This document shows positions 16,874 through 24,905 of a stretch of DNA of 64,000 nucleotides, piece by piece. The stretch is from SOIV01 sp964435925 (GTDB lineage: Bacteria; Acidobacteriota; Aminicenantia; Aminicenantales; Aminicenantaceae). A program made the translations under genes and the position numbers. The notes under the pieces are model-generated. The model was not told the origin of the DNA. It saw only the letters and a program-made list of their open reading frames with translations, and searched no databases. Position 1 is the stretch's first letter; each line of letters begins with the position of its first letter. Location: contig CAYTBG010000001.1 in the NCBI GenBank assembly GCA_964435925.1, positions 1-64,000 on the forward strand, in the 5' to 3' direction.

Positions 16874-18012
16874 AAAGAAGACAATTCTTCAAAACAGCAG
16901 GGGGAACCACCCTTCTAGCAAGTACGGGTTTGATGAATAGAACCTCTACATTTCCGGCACTCCTCATGGATCTCTATGCTCTTGGTGGGGAAGCAAACCT
17001 TTCAAAGGTTGAAGCGCGCTACTATAAAAAACACCCTGACAGGGAAGTAGAATGTACTCTTTGCCCTCGCTTCTGTAAATTGGGGGATAAAGAAAGAGGC
17101 TACTGCGGAGTTAGAGAAAATATAGGAGGCACTTACTACACGTTAGTTTACGGCAAGGCCTGCTCTATCGCAGTTGATCCCATAGAAAAAAAACCTCTCT
17201 TTCACTATCTACCCAAAAGCTCTGCTCTGTCTATCGCTACTGCGGGCTGCAATGTGAACTGCAAATTCTGCCAGAACTGGGAGATATCCCAGGTCAGACC
17301 GGAACAGGTCCAAAACTATGACTTCCCTCCCCGGGCAGTCGTGGAAGCTGCCCAGAAGTACCACTGTGCTGTAATCGCCTATACGTACACAGAACCTGTT
17401 ATCTTCTATGAATACATGTACGACACGTCTTTAGAAGCCCGGAAAAAAGGAGTCAGGAACGTTGTCATCACTGGAGGACATATAAACCCTGAACCTATGG
17501 AGGATCTGACAAAAGTTGTGGATGCAATAAAGATCGATCTTAAAGCTTTCTCCCAGGACTTTTACACAAATTATGTGAGAGGAGAGCTCCAGCCAGTCCT
17601 TGAAGCCATAAAGATCGTGCATAAAAGCTCTACCTGGTTGGAACTCGTTTATCTTGTCATCCCTACCCTAAACGATAGTTCGGATGAAATCCGCAAGATG
17701 TGCCAGTGGATTATGAAAGAAATCGGTCCTGATGTACCTCTCCATTTTTCCCGCTTTGTTCCTATGTATCTTGTGAAAAACCTTCCTCCAACTCCTGTAT
17801 CCACCCTGGAAAAAGTTCGAAAAATCGCTCTCGAAGAGGGGATTCATTACGTTTACATAGGAAATGTCCCCGGTCATTCAGCAGAAAGCACGTATTGTCC
17901 CCAATGTAAAGAAATTGTTATTGAGCGGAAAGGCTATAGTATAAGTAAAATTGCGCTCAAAGGAGGCAGATGCAAATATTGTGATAATCCCATTCCAGGG
18001 ATCTGGATTTGA
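16870..18012 (+). CDS. amrS: AmmeMemoRadiSam-type radical SAM enzyme with Tat signal
   Basis: A 380-residue radical SAM protein of the pyruvate-formate-lyase-activating type. It has a twin-arginine leader (MKRRQFFKTAGGTTLLAS), a cysteine-rich segment (CTLCPRFCKLGDKERGYCGVR) near residues 60-80, the SAM-cluster motif CNVNCKFCQNW near residue 131, and a C-terminal CPQC...CKYC pair. Relatives belong to the AmmeMemoRadiSam system, whose AMMECR1 and Memo partners are not in this window. A Tat leader on a radical SAM enzyme is odd, since the cytoplasm supplies its SAM and reductant. It overlaps DUF362 by 4 bases and the following membrane protein by 4 bases (TTGA). Confidence 0.85.
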   Translation: MKRRQFFKTAGGTTLLASTGLMNRTSTFPALLMDLYALGGEANLSKVEARYYKKHPDREVECTLCPRFCKLGDKERGYCGVRENIGGTYYTLVYGKACSIAVDPIEKKPLFHYLPKSSALSIATAGCNVNCKFCQNWEISQVRPEQVQNYDFPPRAVVEAAQKYHCAVIAYTYTEPVIFYEYMYDTSLEARKKGVRNVVITGGHINPEPMEDLTKVVDAIKIDLKAFSQDFYTNYVRGELQPVLEAIKIVHKSSTWLELVYLVIPTLNDSSDEIRKMCQWIMKEIGPDVPLHFSRFVPMYLVKNLPPTPVSTLEKVRKIALEEGIHYVYIGNVPGHSAESTYCPQCKEIVIERKGYSISKIALKGGRCKYCDNPIPGIWI

Positions 18013-20144
18013 TTACTTTTCTCCCGCCTTTTCTTCTGGGTTTCCTTGCTCTCTCCTTCCAAATTTTTTTGTTGAGAGAATTCTCTGTTCATTTCTACGG
18101 AAACGAGATCACTTTTGGTTTCATTCTTGCTTCCTGGCTTTTGTGGGGTGGGCTGGGAAGTATTTCTGCCTCGAAACTGAAATTTCATCCCCACAGGTTT
18201 CCCCAAGCTTATTATGCTGTTATACTTTTTCTCCCTCTCTGTCTCGTAGTCCTCAGGTTTTCCCGGTTCGTCCTGAGAGTGCTTCCCGGGGAGATCACGG
18301 GAATAATCCCGATGTTGTTCTATTCTCTTGTACTTACTTTTTTTATAAGTTTCCCTCTGGGAATTCTTTTTGTCTTCAATGCTCATTTCCAGAAGGGGGA
18401 TCTTTATCGCGTTTATTTGTTGGAGTCTCTGGGTTCTTCTGTAGCAGGATTAATTGTCTATCTTTTTCTAATTCCGGCTTTCTCCAACTGGCAGGGAGCT
18501 GCGATTGTTGGAGCATCTGTTTCTCTCTTGATTTTCTTTTCCTTTGGCAAAAAAAAACAAGTTATTCTCCCTCTTTCCATTCTCATTTTCCTGGCGGCTT
18601 TCATCATCTTTGACATCCCCAGCCAGAAAATTTACTGGAAGCCCTTTTCTCTTATAAAAAGCAAAGATACACCCTACGGCAAACTCCAGATTCTGAAAAC
18701 CGAGGAGCAGATTTCCCTGTATAACAACAACCTTCATGATTATTCCTACCCTAATCTAGCTGCTTCTGAGGAATCTGTCCATTTTGCTCTTCTCCAGAAT
18801 CCCAGGGCGAAAAATGTTCTGATGGTGGGCGGAGGAGCTGGTGGAGGCTTGAGCCAGATTCTTAAATATTCTCAGGTCGAGGTGGACTATGTCGAGCTCG
18901 ACCCTGAAATTATTCGACTCTCCCTCCAATTTCTACCCGAAAAAGAGAAGAGTGTCTTAAGGCATAAAAGGATCCATATATTCTATCAGGATGGAAGAGC
19001 CTTCCTCACCGAAACTCAGAAAAAATACGATATGATAATCCTCAACCTGCCTGAACCGGCTACAGCCCAAATCAATCGTTTTTATACCAAAGAATTCTTC
19101 TATGAAGCGAGAGAAAAGTTGACTGAGAAAGGTGTGTTTTCTTTTCGAGTCCACTCGGCAGAAAATTATATAAGCCTTGAGCTTCAAAGCTTCCTCTCCT
19201 CCCTGTATTTCACCCTCAAGGAAGCATTCTCTTTCGTAGAAGTTGTACCTGGAGATACAAACATATTCCTGGCTTCGTCTCAGCCTCTATCCATAGAATT
19301 CGAGGAACTCAGCCAGAAAATAGAGGACCTAAACCTCCAGAATTCCTATGTAAGCCCCGAGCTCCTGTTTTCTCGTCTCAGCCCACTCAGGATAGAATTT
19401 ATAAAAGAGAAAGTATCTTCGGGTAAGCAAACAATAAACCAGGACTTCTCCCCAATAAGCTATTTCTATAACTCTGTGCTCTGGAGTACTCAGTTTAAAG
19501 GATTGGAGAGGAAAATATTTTCTTTTTTCTCCGAGGTTCATTTCTTCTGGCTCTTGGATTTTCCTCTAATTCTTTTTATCTCTCTGCTGATTATCCTCTG
19601 GTTGAGACGGAAAAAATCAACTTTTCCCCTCGTTCCTCTGGCTGTTATGGGTTTCACCACCCTAGTCGTTGAGATCATCGTTATCATCTCCTTCCAAACT
19701 ATGTATGGATACGTTTATCGCCGGATTGCGCTGCTTCTCACCTGCTTTATGATGGGCCTTTTTTTTGGCTCTTTCAGGGGCAAGAAGAGAAAAAGAATTT
19801 ATTTCGCTCAGTTACTTTTCATCCAATTTGGCATTCTTCTCCTTGTCCTCCTTCTCCATCTTTCTTTGAAGATACATCCCCCCGAGCTTTTTTTCTTTAT
19901 TTATCTTCTTCTCCTTGGCTTTTTGGGAGGAGATATGTTTGTCGTTTCCAACAATCTCTTTTTAAGAGAGAAAAAGAACTACGGCCTGGGCTATGGCTTA
20001 GACTTGCTGGGTTCTTTCTTTGGAGCACTTGTCGCCTCTTCTTTCCTTATCCCTTTAATCGGGCTTCCTCTTCTTCTTAAATATCTCTTCCTCCTTAATT
20101 CATTCTGCATTCTCTTTCTCTTCGGAGGACTGAAAAGAAATTAA
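18009..20144 (+). CDS. Membrane-fused spermidine-synthase-like protein
   Basis: A 711-residue protein with an N-terminal multi-helix membrane domain (residues about 1-210), a soluble methyltransferase-fold domain of the spermidine synthase type (residues about 215-430) and a second multi-helix domain (about 510-711). The soluble part shows NVLMVGGGAGGGLSQILKY, VDYVELDPEIIRLS and YDMIILNLPEPATAQINRFYTKEFF, matching aminopropyltransferases. Bacterial membrane versions have no proven substrate. The TTG start at 18009 overlaps the radical SAM stop. The reading frame contains no gap, so this is a true fusion and not a frameshift artefact. Confidence 0.85.
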   Translation: MITFLPPFLLGFLALSFQIFLLREFSVHFYGNEITFGFILASWLLWGGLGSISASKLKFHPHRFPQAYYAVILFLPLCLVVLRFSRFVLRVLPGEITGIIPMLFYSLVLTFFISFPLGILFVFNAHFQKGDLYRVYLLESLGSSVAGLIVYLFLIPAFSNWQGAAIVGASVSLLIFFSFGKKKQVILPLSILIFLAAFIIFDIPSQKIYWKPFSLIKSKDTPYGKLQILKTEEQISLYNNNLHDYSYPNLAASEESVHFALLQNPRAKNVLMVGGGAGGGLSQILKYSQVEVDYVELDPEIIRLSLQFLPEKEKSVLRHKRIHIFYQDGRAFLTETQKKYDMIILNLPEPATAQINRFYTKEFFYEAREKLTEKGVFSFRVHSAENYISLELQSFLSSLYFTLKEAFSFVEVVPGDTNIFLASSQPLSIEFEELSQKIEDLNLQNSYVSPELLFSRLSPLRIEFIKEKVSSGKQTINQDFSPISYFYNSVLWSTQFKGLERKIFSFFSEVHFFWLLDFPLILFISLLIILWLRRKKSTFPLVPLAVMGFTTLVVEIIVIISFQTMYGYVYRRIALLLTCFMMGLFFGSFRGKKRKRIYFAQLLFIQFGILLLVLLLHLSLKIHPPELFFFIYLLLLGFLGGDMFVVSNNLFLREKKNYGLGYGLDLLGSFFGALVASSFLIPLIGLPLLLKYLFLLNSFCILFLFGGLKRN

Positions 20145-20533
20145 ATTTAGGCCAAATATTTATGCTGTTAATAGAAAAAATAAAAATGGGGACTGTCTCC
20201 GTTTTCGAAAAGAGAAAAGTGGCAGGATTTGTAATAAAAAAAGAACGCTTCACAAAATGGACCTCTCCCCTTTTTTGCTCTTTTTATTGTCCCCTTATAA
20301 AAAAAAAGGCCTGTCCCCTTTTTTGAAAAGATTCTGAGTTTTTATAAAATTTTTGCCTCTATAACTAAAAATTGCCTAAAAAGATGGGAAAAGTGGCAGG
20401 ATTTGTGCCGAAATAACATAATTTTCTTGACAGAATTCACGAATTATGTTGTACTAAGAATTAATTCATTTCTATACTTATCCTATATTACCTATAGGAA
20501 ATTGCGTTCTATAATATAAATGAGTAAACTCTG
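20145..20533. other. 389-base gap with repeats and a promoter
   Basis: No ORF of note. The left part (20186-20320) holds P2-related pieces: GGGGACTGTCTCC, CCTCTCCCC, TGTCCCC and CCTGTCCCC with adjoining T-runs. An 19-base direct repeat beginning GAAAAGTGGCAGG occurs at 20214-20232 and 20388-20406. The right end holds the promoter of the redox cluster (20427-20455). Confidence 0.65.
20427..20455 (+). promoter_or_regulatory. Candidate promoter of the hdr-kor-flx-frd cluster
   Basis: TTGACA at 20427-20432, a 17-base spacer, and TGTACT at 20450-20455 (four of six consensus bases). It lies 79 bases before the hdrC start and just after the repeat-rich segment. No operator palindrome is obvious around it. 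Confidence 0.5.
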
Positions 20534-20941
20534 ATGAGAATCAACATCTCCAGAAAAAAAATCAAAGATCCCTTTGTGACCAAGGTGGAAGAACTAAGCG
20601 GCCAGAATCTTCTTGCCTGTTATCAATGCGGCAAGTGCTCTGCGGGCTGTCCTGCTATCTCTGAAATGGACATCCTTCCCAATCAAATAATCCGTTATGC
20701 CCAGCTTGGCATGAAGGATGAGCTTTTGAAGTCAAAGTCCATCTGGATTTGCGCTTCCTGCTTTACCTGCAACGCTCGCTGTCCTAAAGGAATAAACATT
20801 GCAGAAGTTATCGAAGCCTTAAGGCAAATATTGCTGCGCAAAAGAGAAGATCACCTCAAGGTTGAAAAGCTTTCAGATGCAGAAAAGGCAGGTGTCCCTC
20901 CCATTGCCATCATAAGCAGCATGAGGAAATTTACCTCATAA
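20534..20941 (+). CDS. hdrC: HdrC-like heterodisulfide reductase iron-sulfur subunit
   Basis: A 135-residue ferredoxin-like subunit with two four-cysteine [4Fe-4S] motifs, CYQCGKCSAGCP near residue 30 and CASCFTCNARCPKG near residue 72, in the spacing of HdrC. HdrC carries electrons from HdrA to HdrB. The organism need not have coenzymes M and B; bacterial Hdr-like complexes act on other disulfides or partners. It is the first gene of a 13-gene same-strand redox cluster, 54 bases before hdrB. Confidence 0.88.
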   Translation: MRINISRKKIKDPFVTKVEELSGQNLLACYQCGKCSAGCPAISEMDILPNQIIRYAQLGMKDELLKSKSIWICASCFTCNARCPKGINIAEVIEALRQILLRKREDHLKVEKLSDAEKAGVPPIAIISSMRKFTS

Positions 20942-20994
20942 ATTTTGAATTATGATATATAATTTTTTTTATCAAAATAGCATAAGGAATCATA

Positions 20995-21873
20995 ATGAAA
21001 ATAAGTTATTATCCTGGTTGCACTCTGAAAAACAATGCGAAAAATTTTGAAGACTCAGCCTTATGTTCCTTAAAACACCTCGAAGTAGAAGTTGAGGAAC
21101 TTGAACGATGGAACTGCTGTGGAACTGTCTTCTCTTTGGCAACTGATGACTTGATTCATCACGTAGCTCCTATCCGAAACCTCATCCGAGTCAAGGAAGC
21201 CAACACAAACAAAGTAATGACTCTCTGCGCCATGTGTTTCAACACCTTGAAAAGAGCAAATGAAAGAGTAAGATCCGACCCGGAGAGCCTTGATAAGATA
21301 AATAAATTTATGTATCGCGAGGAAGTCAAATACCAAGGAGACGTTAACGTCCTCCACCTCTTGGAGCTGCTGAGAGATGAGATAAAATTCGAAAACATCG
21401 CCAAAAAAGTCGTCAAGCCTTTGAAAAACCTGAAAATAGCTAATTACTATGGCTGTCTTTTAGTCCGTCCCAAAGAAATTGGTCTTGACGATGTTGAAAA
21501 TCCGACTGTTTTAGAAAATCTCATGACTGCTCTGGGGGCAGACGCCATAGATTTTCCTTATAAGACTGAATGCTGTGCTTCTTACCAAACTGTCGATAAA
21601 CCTGAAAACGTAGCTGATAGAACATACCAAATCCTCACCTCGGCTCAATCACAGGGCGCTGAGCTTGTATCTTTGAGCTGTCCGCTCTGTGCTTTTAATC
21701 TTGACCACCGTCAGAAAGTAACTGTCCAGAAATATCCTGAGTTCAAAAATATGCCAATCCTTTATTTTACCCAGCTCATGGCTCTTGCCTTAGGTTGTCC
21801 TGAGAAAGATTTAAGGTTAGATCTCCATTATATTGACCCGAAGCCCATTTTGAAAGAAAAAGGATTACTCTGA
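20995..21873 (+). CDS. hdrB: HdrB-like heterodisulfide reductase catalytic subunit
   Basis: A 292-residue protein with two CCG-type domains, the site that holds the two non-cubane [4Fe-4S] clusters and reduces disulfides in HdrB. First domain: YYPGCTLKNNAKNFEDSALC then WNCCGTVF and CAMCF; second domain: YYGCLLVRPKE, ECCASYQTVDKPE and LSCPLCAFNL. The key cysteines of the CX(n)CCG...CXXC pattern are retained, so it is probably catalytic. It lies 8 bases before the kor ferredoxin gene, so the hdr and kor genes are likely one transcript. Confidence 0.88.
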   Translation: MKISYYPGCTLKNNAKNFEDSALCSLKHLEVEVEELERWNCCGTVFSLATDDLIHHVAPIRNLIRVKEANTNKVMTLCAMCFNTLKRANERVRSDPESLDKINKFMYREEVKYQGDVNVLHLLELLRDEIKFENIAKKVVKPLKNLKIANYYGCLLVRPKEIGLDDVENPTVLENLMTALGADAIDFPYKTECCASYQTVDKPENVADRTYQILTSAQSQGAELVSLSCPLCAFNLDHRQKVTVQKYPEFKNMPILYFTQLMALALGCPEKDLRLDLHYIDPKPILKEKGLL

Positions 21874-21880
21874 GGAGCAA

Positions 21881-22156
21881 ATGGTTTATTTCGGCGATTT
21901 AAAAGAAAAAAAGGGCAAAATCCACATCGACAAGGACAGATGCAAGGGATGTGGATTCTGTGTGGAGTACTGCCCAAAAGATGTGCTCGAGATGTCTGAA
22001 GAATTCAATTTAAAGGGCTATCATCCTCCCTATATCAAGAATGAGGATGAATGCTGTTATTGTCAGCTGTGCGAGACAATTTGTCCTGAGTTTGCCATAT
22101 TTGTCACTCTTAAAAAAGAGGAGGAAGAAGGTGAAAAAGGTGAAAGCAGACCCTAA
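21881..22156 (+). CDS. korD: 2-oxoacid:ferredoxin oxidoreductase ferredoxin subunit (KorD-like)
   Basis: A 91-residue protein with two [4Fe-4S] motifs, CKGCGFCVEYCPKDVL near residue 23 and CCYCQLCETICPEFAI near residue 60, matching the delta subunit of 2-oxoglutarate-type oxidoreductases. It passes electrons from the thiamine enzyme to free ferredoxin. The Glu/Lys-rich tail overlaps korA by 26 bases; the AGAGGAGG that serves korA lies inside this gene. Confidence 0.88.
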   Translation: MVYFGDLKEKKGKIHIDKDRCKGCGFCVEYCPKDVLEMSEEFNLKGYHPPYIKNEDECCYCQLCETICPEFAIFVTLKKEEEEGEKGESRP

Positions 22157-23297
22157 AGGAGTTTTAACCGGAGCTCATTATATAGACGGGGATTTTTCTC
22201 TTGCTGAGGGAGCTCTGGCGGCTGGATGCCGTTTTTTTGCAGGTTACCCTATTACACCATCAACTGAAACAGCGGAAAGATTTTCTGAAAGAATTCCCAC
22301 TGTGGGAGGAGTTTTTATCCAGATGGAAGACGAGCTCGCATCCATGGCAGCTCTGATAGGAGCCTCCTGGGGAGGGAAGAAAGCCATGACCGTTACTTCT
22401 GGACCCGGTTTTTCGTTGATGATGGAGAATATAGGATTAGCCTGTATGATGGAAACTCCCCTTGTGATTGCCAATGTCCAAAGAGGAGGCCCTTCAACAG
22501 GACTTCCCACCTTAACTGGTCAGCAGGACATGATGCAGGTAAGGTGGGGATCCCACGGGGATTATGAGATAATTGCCCTCGTCCCTGATTCTCCTCAGGA
22601 GTGTTTCGACCTCACTATAGAAGCTTTCAATCTATCTGAACTATACAGGGTTCCCACCTTTGTCATGACCGACGAATGCGTGGGCCATATGACTGAGAAA
22701 GTTGTCATCCCGCCACCTGAAGAAATTGAACTGGTCGAAAGAAAATGGTACACAGGTCCAAAGGATAAATATCTTCCTTACAAGCCTGACAAAGACATGA
22801 TCCCTTTCATGGTCAAGGCAGGCGACGGCTATCGTTTCCACTCAACCGGATTAACCCGGGACGAACGCGGCTACCCTGCTATCAACGCCGAATGGCAGGA
22901 TGTCTGTGTTCGCCATCTGGTGGATAAAATCAATATGAATGCCGACAAAATCATTAAACTTGAAGAAGATGAAACCGATACTGCAGAAATCATAGTCATC
23001 TCCTACGGAATCACCTCAAGAGTTACGACAAGAGCTGTCCAGCAGGCAAAAAAAGCAGGTATAAAAGTGGGATCGATAAGGCTTATTACTGTCTGGCCTT
23101 TCCCTGAGAAGCGAATAAAAGAGCTGGCGAAGAAAATAAAGGCATTCGTCGTTCCTGAGATAAATTATGGTCAAGTTGTCCTAGAAGTGGAACGGTGCGC
23201 TGAAGGCCAAGCTCCGGCCATCCGTGTTCCTCACTGCGGTGGATGGGTCCACGATCCAGATGATATTTTTAAAGCTATCAAGGAGGCTTCAAAATGA
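22131..23297 (+). CDS. korA: 2-oxoacid:ferredoxin oxidoreductase alpha subunit
   Basis: A 388-residue subunit; GTG start at 22131, nine bases after AGAGGAGG, rather than the ATG at 22041 inside korD. The family motif GYPITPSTETAERFSE lies near residue 37, then MTVTSGPGFSLMMENIGLA and RGGPSTGLPT. The C-terminal domain reads EIIVISYGITSRVTTRAVQQAKKAG. With korB and korC it oxidatively decarboxylates a 2-oxoacid to an acyl-CoA, reducing ferredoxin. 2-Oxoglutarate is the likeliest substrate, but sequence alone cannot exclude branched-chain oxoacids. Confidence 0.9.
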   Translation: MKKVKADPKGVLTGAHYIDGDFSLAEGALAAGCRFFAGYPITPSTETAERFSERIPTVGGVFIQMEDELASMAALIGASWGGKKAMTVTSGPGFSLMMENIGLACMMETPLVIANVQRGGPSTGLPTLTGQQDMMQVRWGSHGDYEIIALVPDSPQECFDLTIEAFNLSELYRVPTFVMTDECVGHMTEKVVIPPPEEIELVERKWYTGPKDKYLPYKPDKDMIPFMVKAGDGYRFHSTGLTRDERGYPAINAEWQDVCVRHLVDKINMNADKIIKLEEDETDTAEIIVISYGITSRVTTRAVQQAKKAGIKVGSIRLITVWPFPEKRIKELAKKIKAFVVPEINYGQVVLEVERCAEGQAPAIRVPHCGGWVHDPDDIFKAIKEASK

Positions 23298-24166
23298 AAG
23301 AAGAAGGTCATCTCGAAGAAAAAAACCCTATGGAAGGTTTATTGAGGATGGACAGAATCCCCCACATCTGGTGCCCTGGCTGTGGAATAGGAACTGTTGT
23401 CACTTCTTTCGCCGAGGCTCTAAGGAAAAGTGAAATCGACCTGGATAAGACCACCATTGTATCCGGAATAGGATGTACTGGAAGAGTAGCTGGCTACGTG
23501 AAGCTTGATTCTTTCCATACTACCCACGGCCGAGCTATCCCCTTTGCCACTGGATTAAAACTGGCAAATCCCGAGTTAAAAGTCATTGTCTTCAGCGGAG
23601 ACGGAGACCTCGCAGGAATCGGGGGCAACCACTTCATCCATGCCGCCAGGAGAAATATGGATCTCGTCGTTATCTGTGTCAATAACTTTAATTACGCCAT
23701 GACAGGAGGTCAGGTAGCAGCCACAACCCCTATCATGGCTAATGCCTCCACCGCTCCTTACGGCAATTATGAATATCCTTTCAGCCTTCCTTATCTTGCT
23801 GAGGCCAGTGGTGCAACTTATGTTGCTCGCTGGACTGCTCTTCATCTGAGGAGGGTGACCAAATCGATCCAGGAAGCTTTCGGCAAGAGAGGCTTTTCTT
23901 TCATCGAAGTCATTACTCCCTGTGTAACTCTTTATGCTCGCAGAAACCGTCTCGGCGATGGATTGAACCTGCTGAAATATTATTACGAAAAATCTGAAAT
24001 TCAGCATGGAGCGGATACCAGAACTCTTGATATCAGTTACCAAGGGAAACTCATAGTCGGGAAGTTTGTTGATAAAGATAAGCCAACTTTTCTCGATTGC
24101 ATGAATGAGCATCTCGGCAAAGTTTTGGGCGATAAATACGAGCCTTACGGAGGAAACCATGACTGA
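23294..24166 (+). CDS. korB: 2-oxoacid:ferredoxin oxidoreductase beta subunit (TPP-binding)
   Basis: A 290-residue thiamine-diphosphate-binding subunit. IWCPGCGIGTVVTSFAEAL opens the fold near residue 26, and the cofactor motif GDGDLAGIGGNHFIHAARRN followed by NNFNYAMTGGQ is near residues 96-137. THGRAIPFATGLKLANP is typical of this family. It overlaps the end of korA by 4 bases (ATGA) and the start of korC by 8 bases. Confidence 0.92.
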   Translation: MKEEGHLEEKNPMEGLLRMDRIPHIWCPGCGIGTVVTSFAEALRKSEIDLDKTTIVSGIGCTGRVAGYVKLDSFHTTHGRAIPFATGLKLANPELKVIVFSGDGDLAGIGGNHFIHAARRNMDLVVICVNNFNYAMTGGQVAATTPIMANASTAPYGNYEYPFSLPYLAEASGATYVARWTALHLRRVTKSIQEAFGKRGFSFIEVITPCVTLYARRNRLGDGLNLLKYYYEKSEIQHGADTRTLDISYQGKLIVGKFVDKDKPTFLDCMNEHLGKVLGDKYEPYGGNHD

Positions 24167-24722
24167 GATCAGGTTTTCTGGTTTTGGCGGTCAGGGAATC
24201 ATTCGCTGCGGCCTTATTGCTGGAAAGGCCCTTTCTCTTTTTGACAATAAGCAGGCGACAATGACCCAGAGTTTCGGTCCTGAAGCCAGGGGAAGTGCCT
24301 GCAGTTCTCAACTCGTTGTCTCTGACGACCGAGTCCTGTATCCTTATATCTCCTCTCCGGAAATTCTTGTCTCCATGTCCCAGGAAGCCTATGACAAGTA
24401 CGAGCCAGAATTGCAGGAAGATGGACTTCTTCTCATAGACAAGGATTTAGTCAAGGTAACGCCCCCTCGAGGAAAAATTAAAAGCTATTCTGTTCCTTCG
24501 ACAAGGTTTGCCGAAGAATTAGGGAATCGTATTATTGCCAACCTGGTTATGCTGGGATTTTTCACGGCAATAACTCGTATCGTTTCTCCCGAAGCCATGA
24601 AAAAAGCACTCCCCGGCCTAGTCCCGGAAAGATTTCTTGAGCTTAACAAGAAAGCTTTTGACAAAGGTTATGAATACGGCAAGAAAATCATGACTGAAGA
24701 GAAAAAACCAAAAAAGAAATAA
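24159..24722 (+). CDS. korC: 2-oxoacid:ferredoxin oxidoreductase gamma subunit
   Basis: A 187-residue gamma subunit beginning with the family signature IRFSGFGGQGIIRCGLIAGKAL and TQSFGPEARGSACSSQLVVSD. The ATG at 24159 follows GGAGG closely; the in-frame ATG at 24105 lies inside korB. It closes the korDABC block; a 183-base gap with two hairpins then separates it from hdrA. Confidence 0.9.
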   Translation: MTEIRFSGFGGQGIIRCGLIAGKALSLFDNKQATMTQSFGPEARGSACSSQLVVSDDRVLYPYISSPEILVSMSQEAYDKYEPELQEDGLLLIDKDLVKVTPPRGKIKSYSVPSTRFAEELGNRIIANLVMLGFFTAITRIVSPEAMKKALPGLVPERFLELNKKAFDKGYEYGKKIMTEEKKPKKK

Positions 24723-24757
24723 ACATTAGACTATGTCTAAAAGCTATATGATAAGAG

Positions 24758-24844
24758 GTCATTGCGAGGAACGAAGTGACGAAGCAATCTCATATTATAA
24801 ACATGTTGAGATTGCCGCACTCCCTTCGGTCGCTCGCAATGACA
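24758..24844. repeat. GTCATTGCGAGG-type dispersed hairpin repeat (family P3)
   Basis: A left arm starting GTCATTGCGAGGAACGAAG, a short loop of AT-rich bases, and a right arm GAGATTGC...GCTCGCAATGAC form an imperfect hairpin of about 87 bases. Repeats opening GTCATTGCGAG and ending CGCAATGAC are widespread in unrelated bacteria. It sits between korC and hdrA without breaking either. Confidence 0.8.
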
Positions 24845-24872
24845 ACAATAAGAGGAAAAAAATACAAATAAA

Positions 24873-24891
24873 AATGGGGCCTGGCCCCAAT
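24873..24891. repeat. Short GC palindrome (P2 relative or terminator)
   Basis: TGGGGCC-T-GGCCCCA at 24875-24889 is a perfect 7-bp palindrome with a single-base centre, followed by AATTTAAAGG and the hdrA start at 24906. It resembles the P2 family of GGGG/CCCC palindromes. Confidence 0.5.
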
Positions 24892-24905
24892 TTAAAGGTA
24901 AAAAA

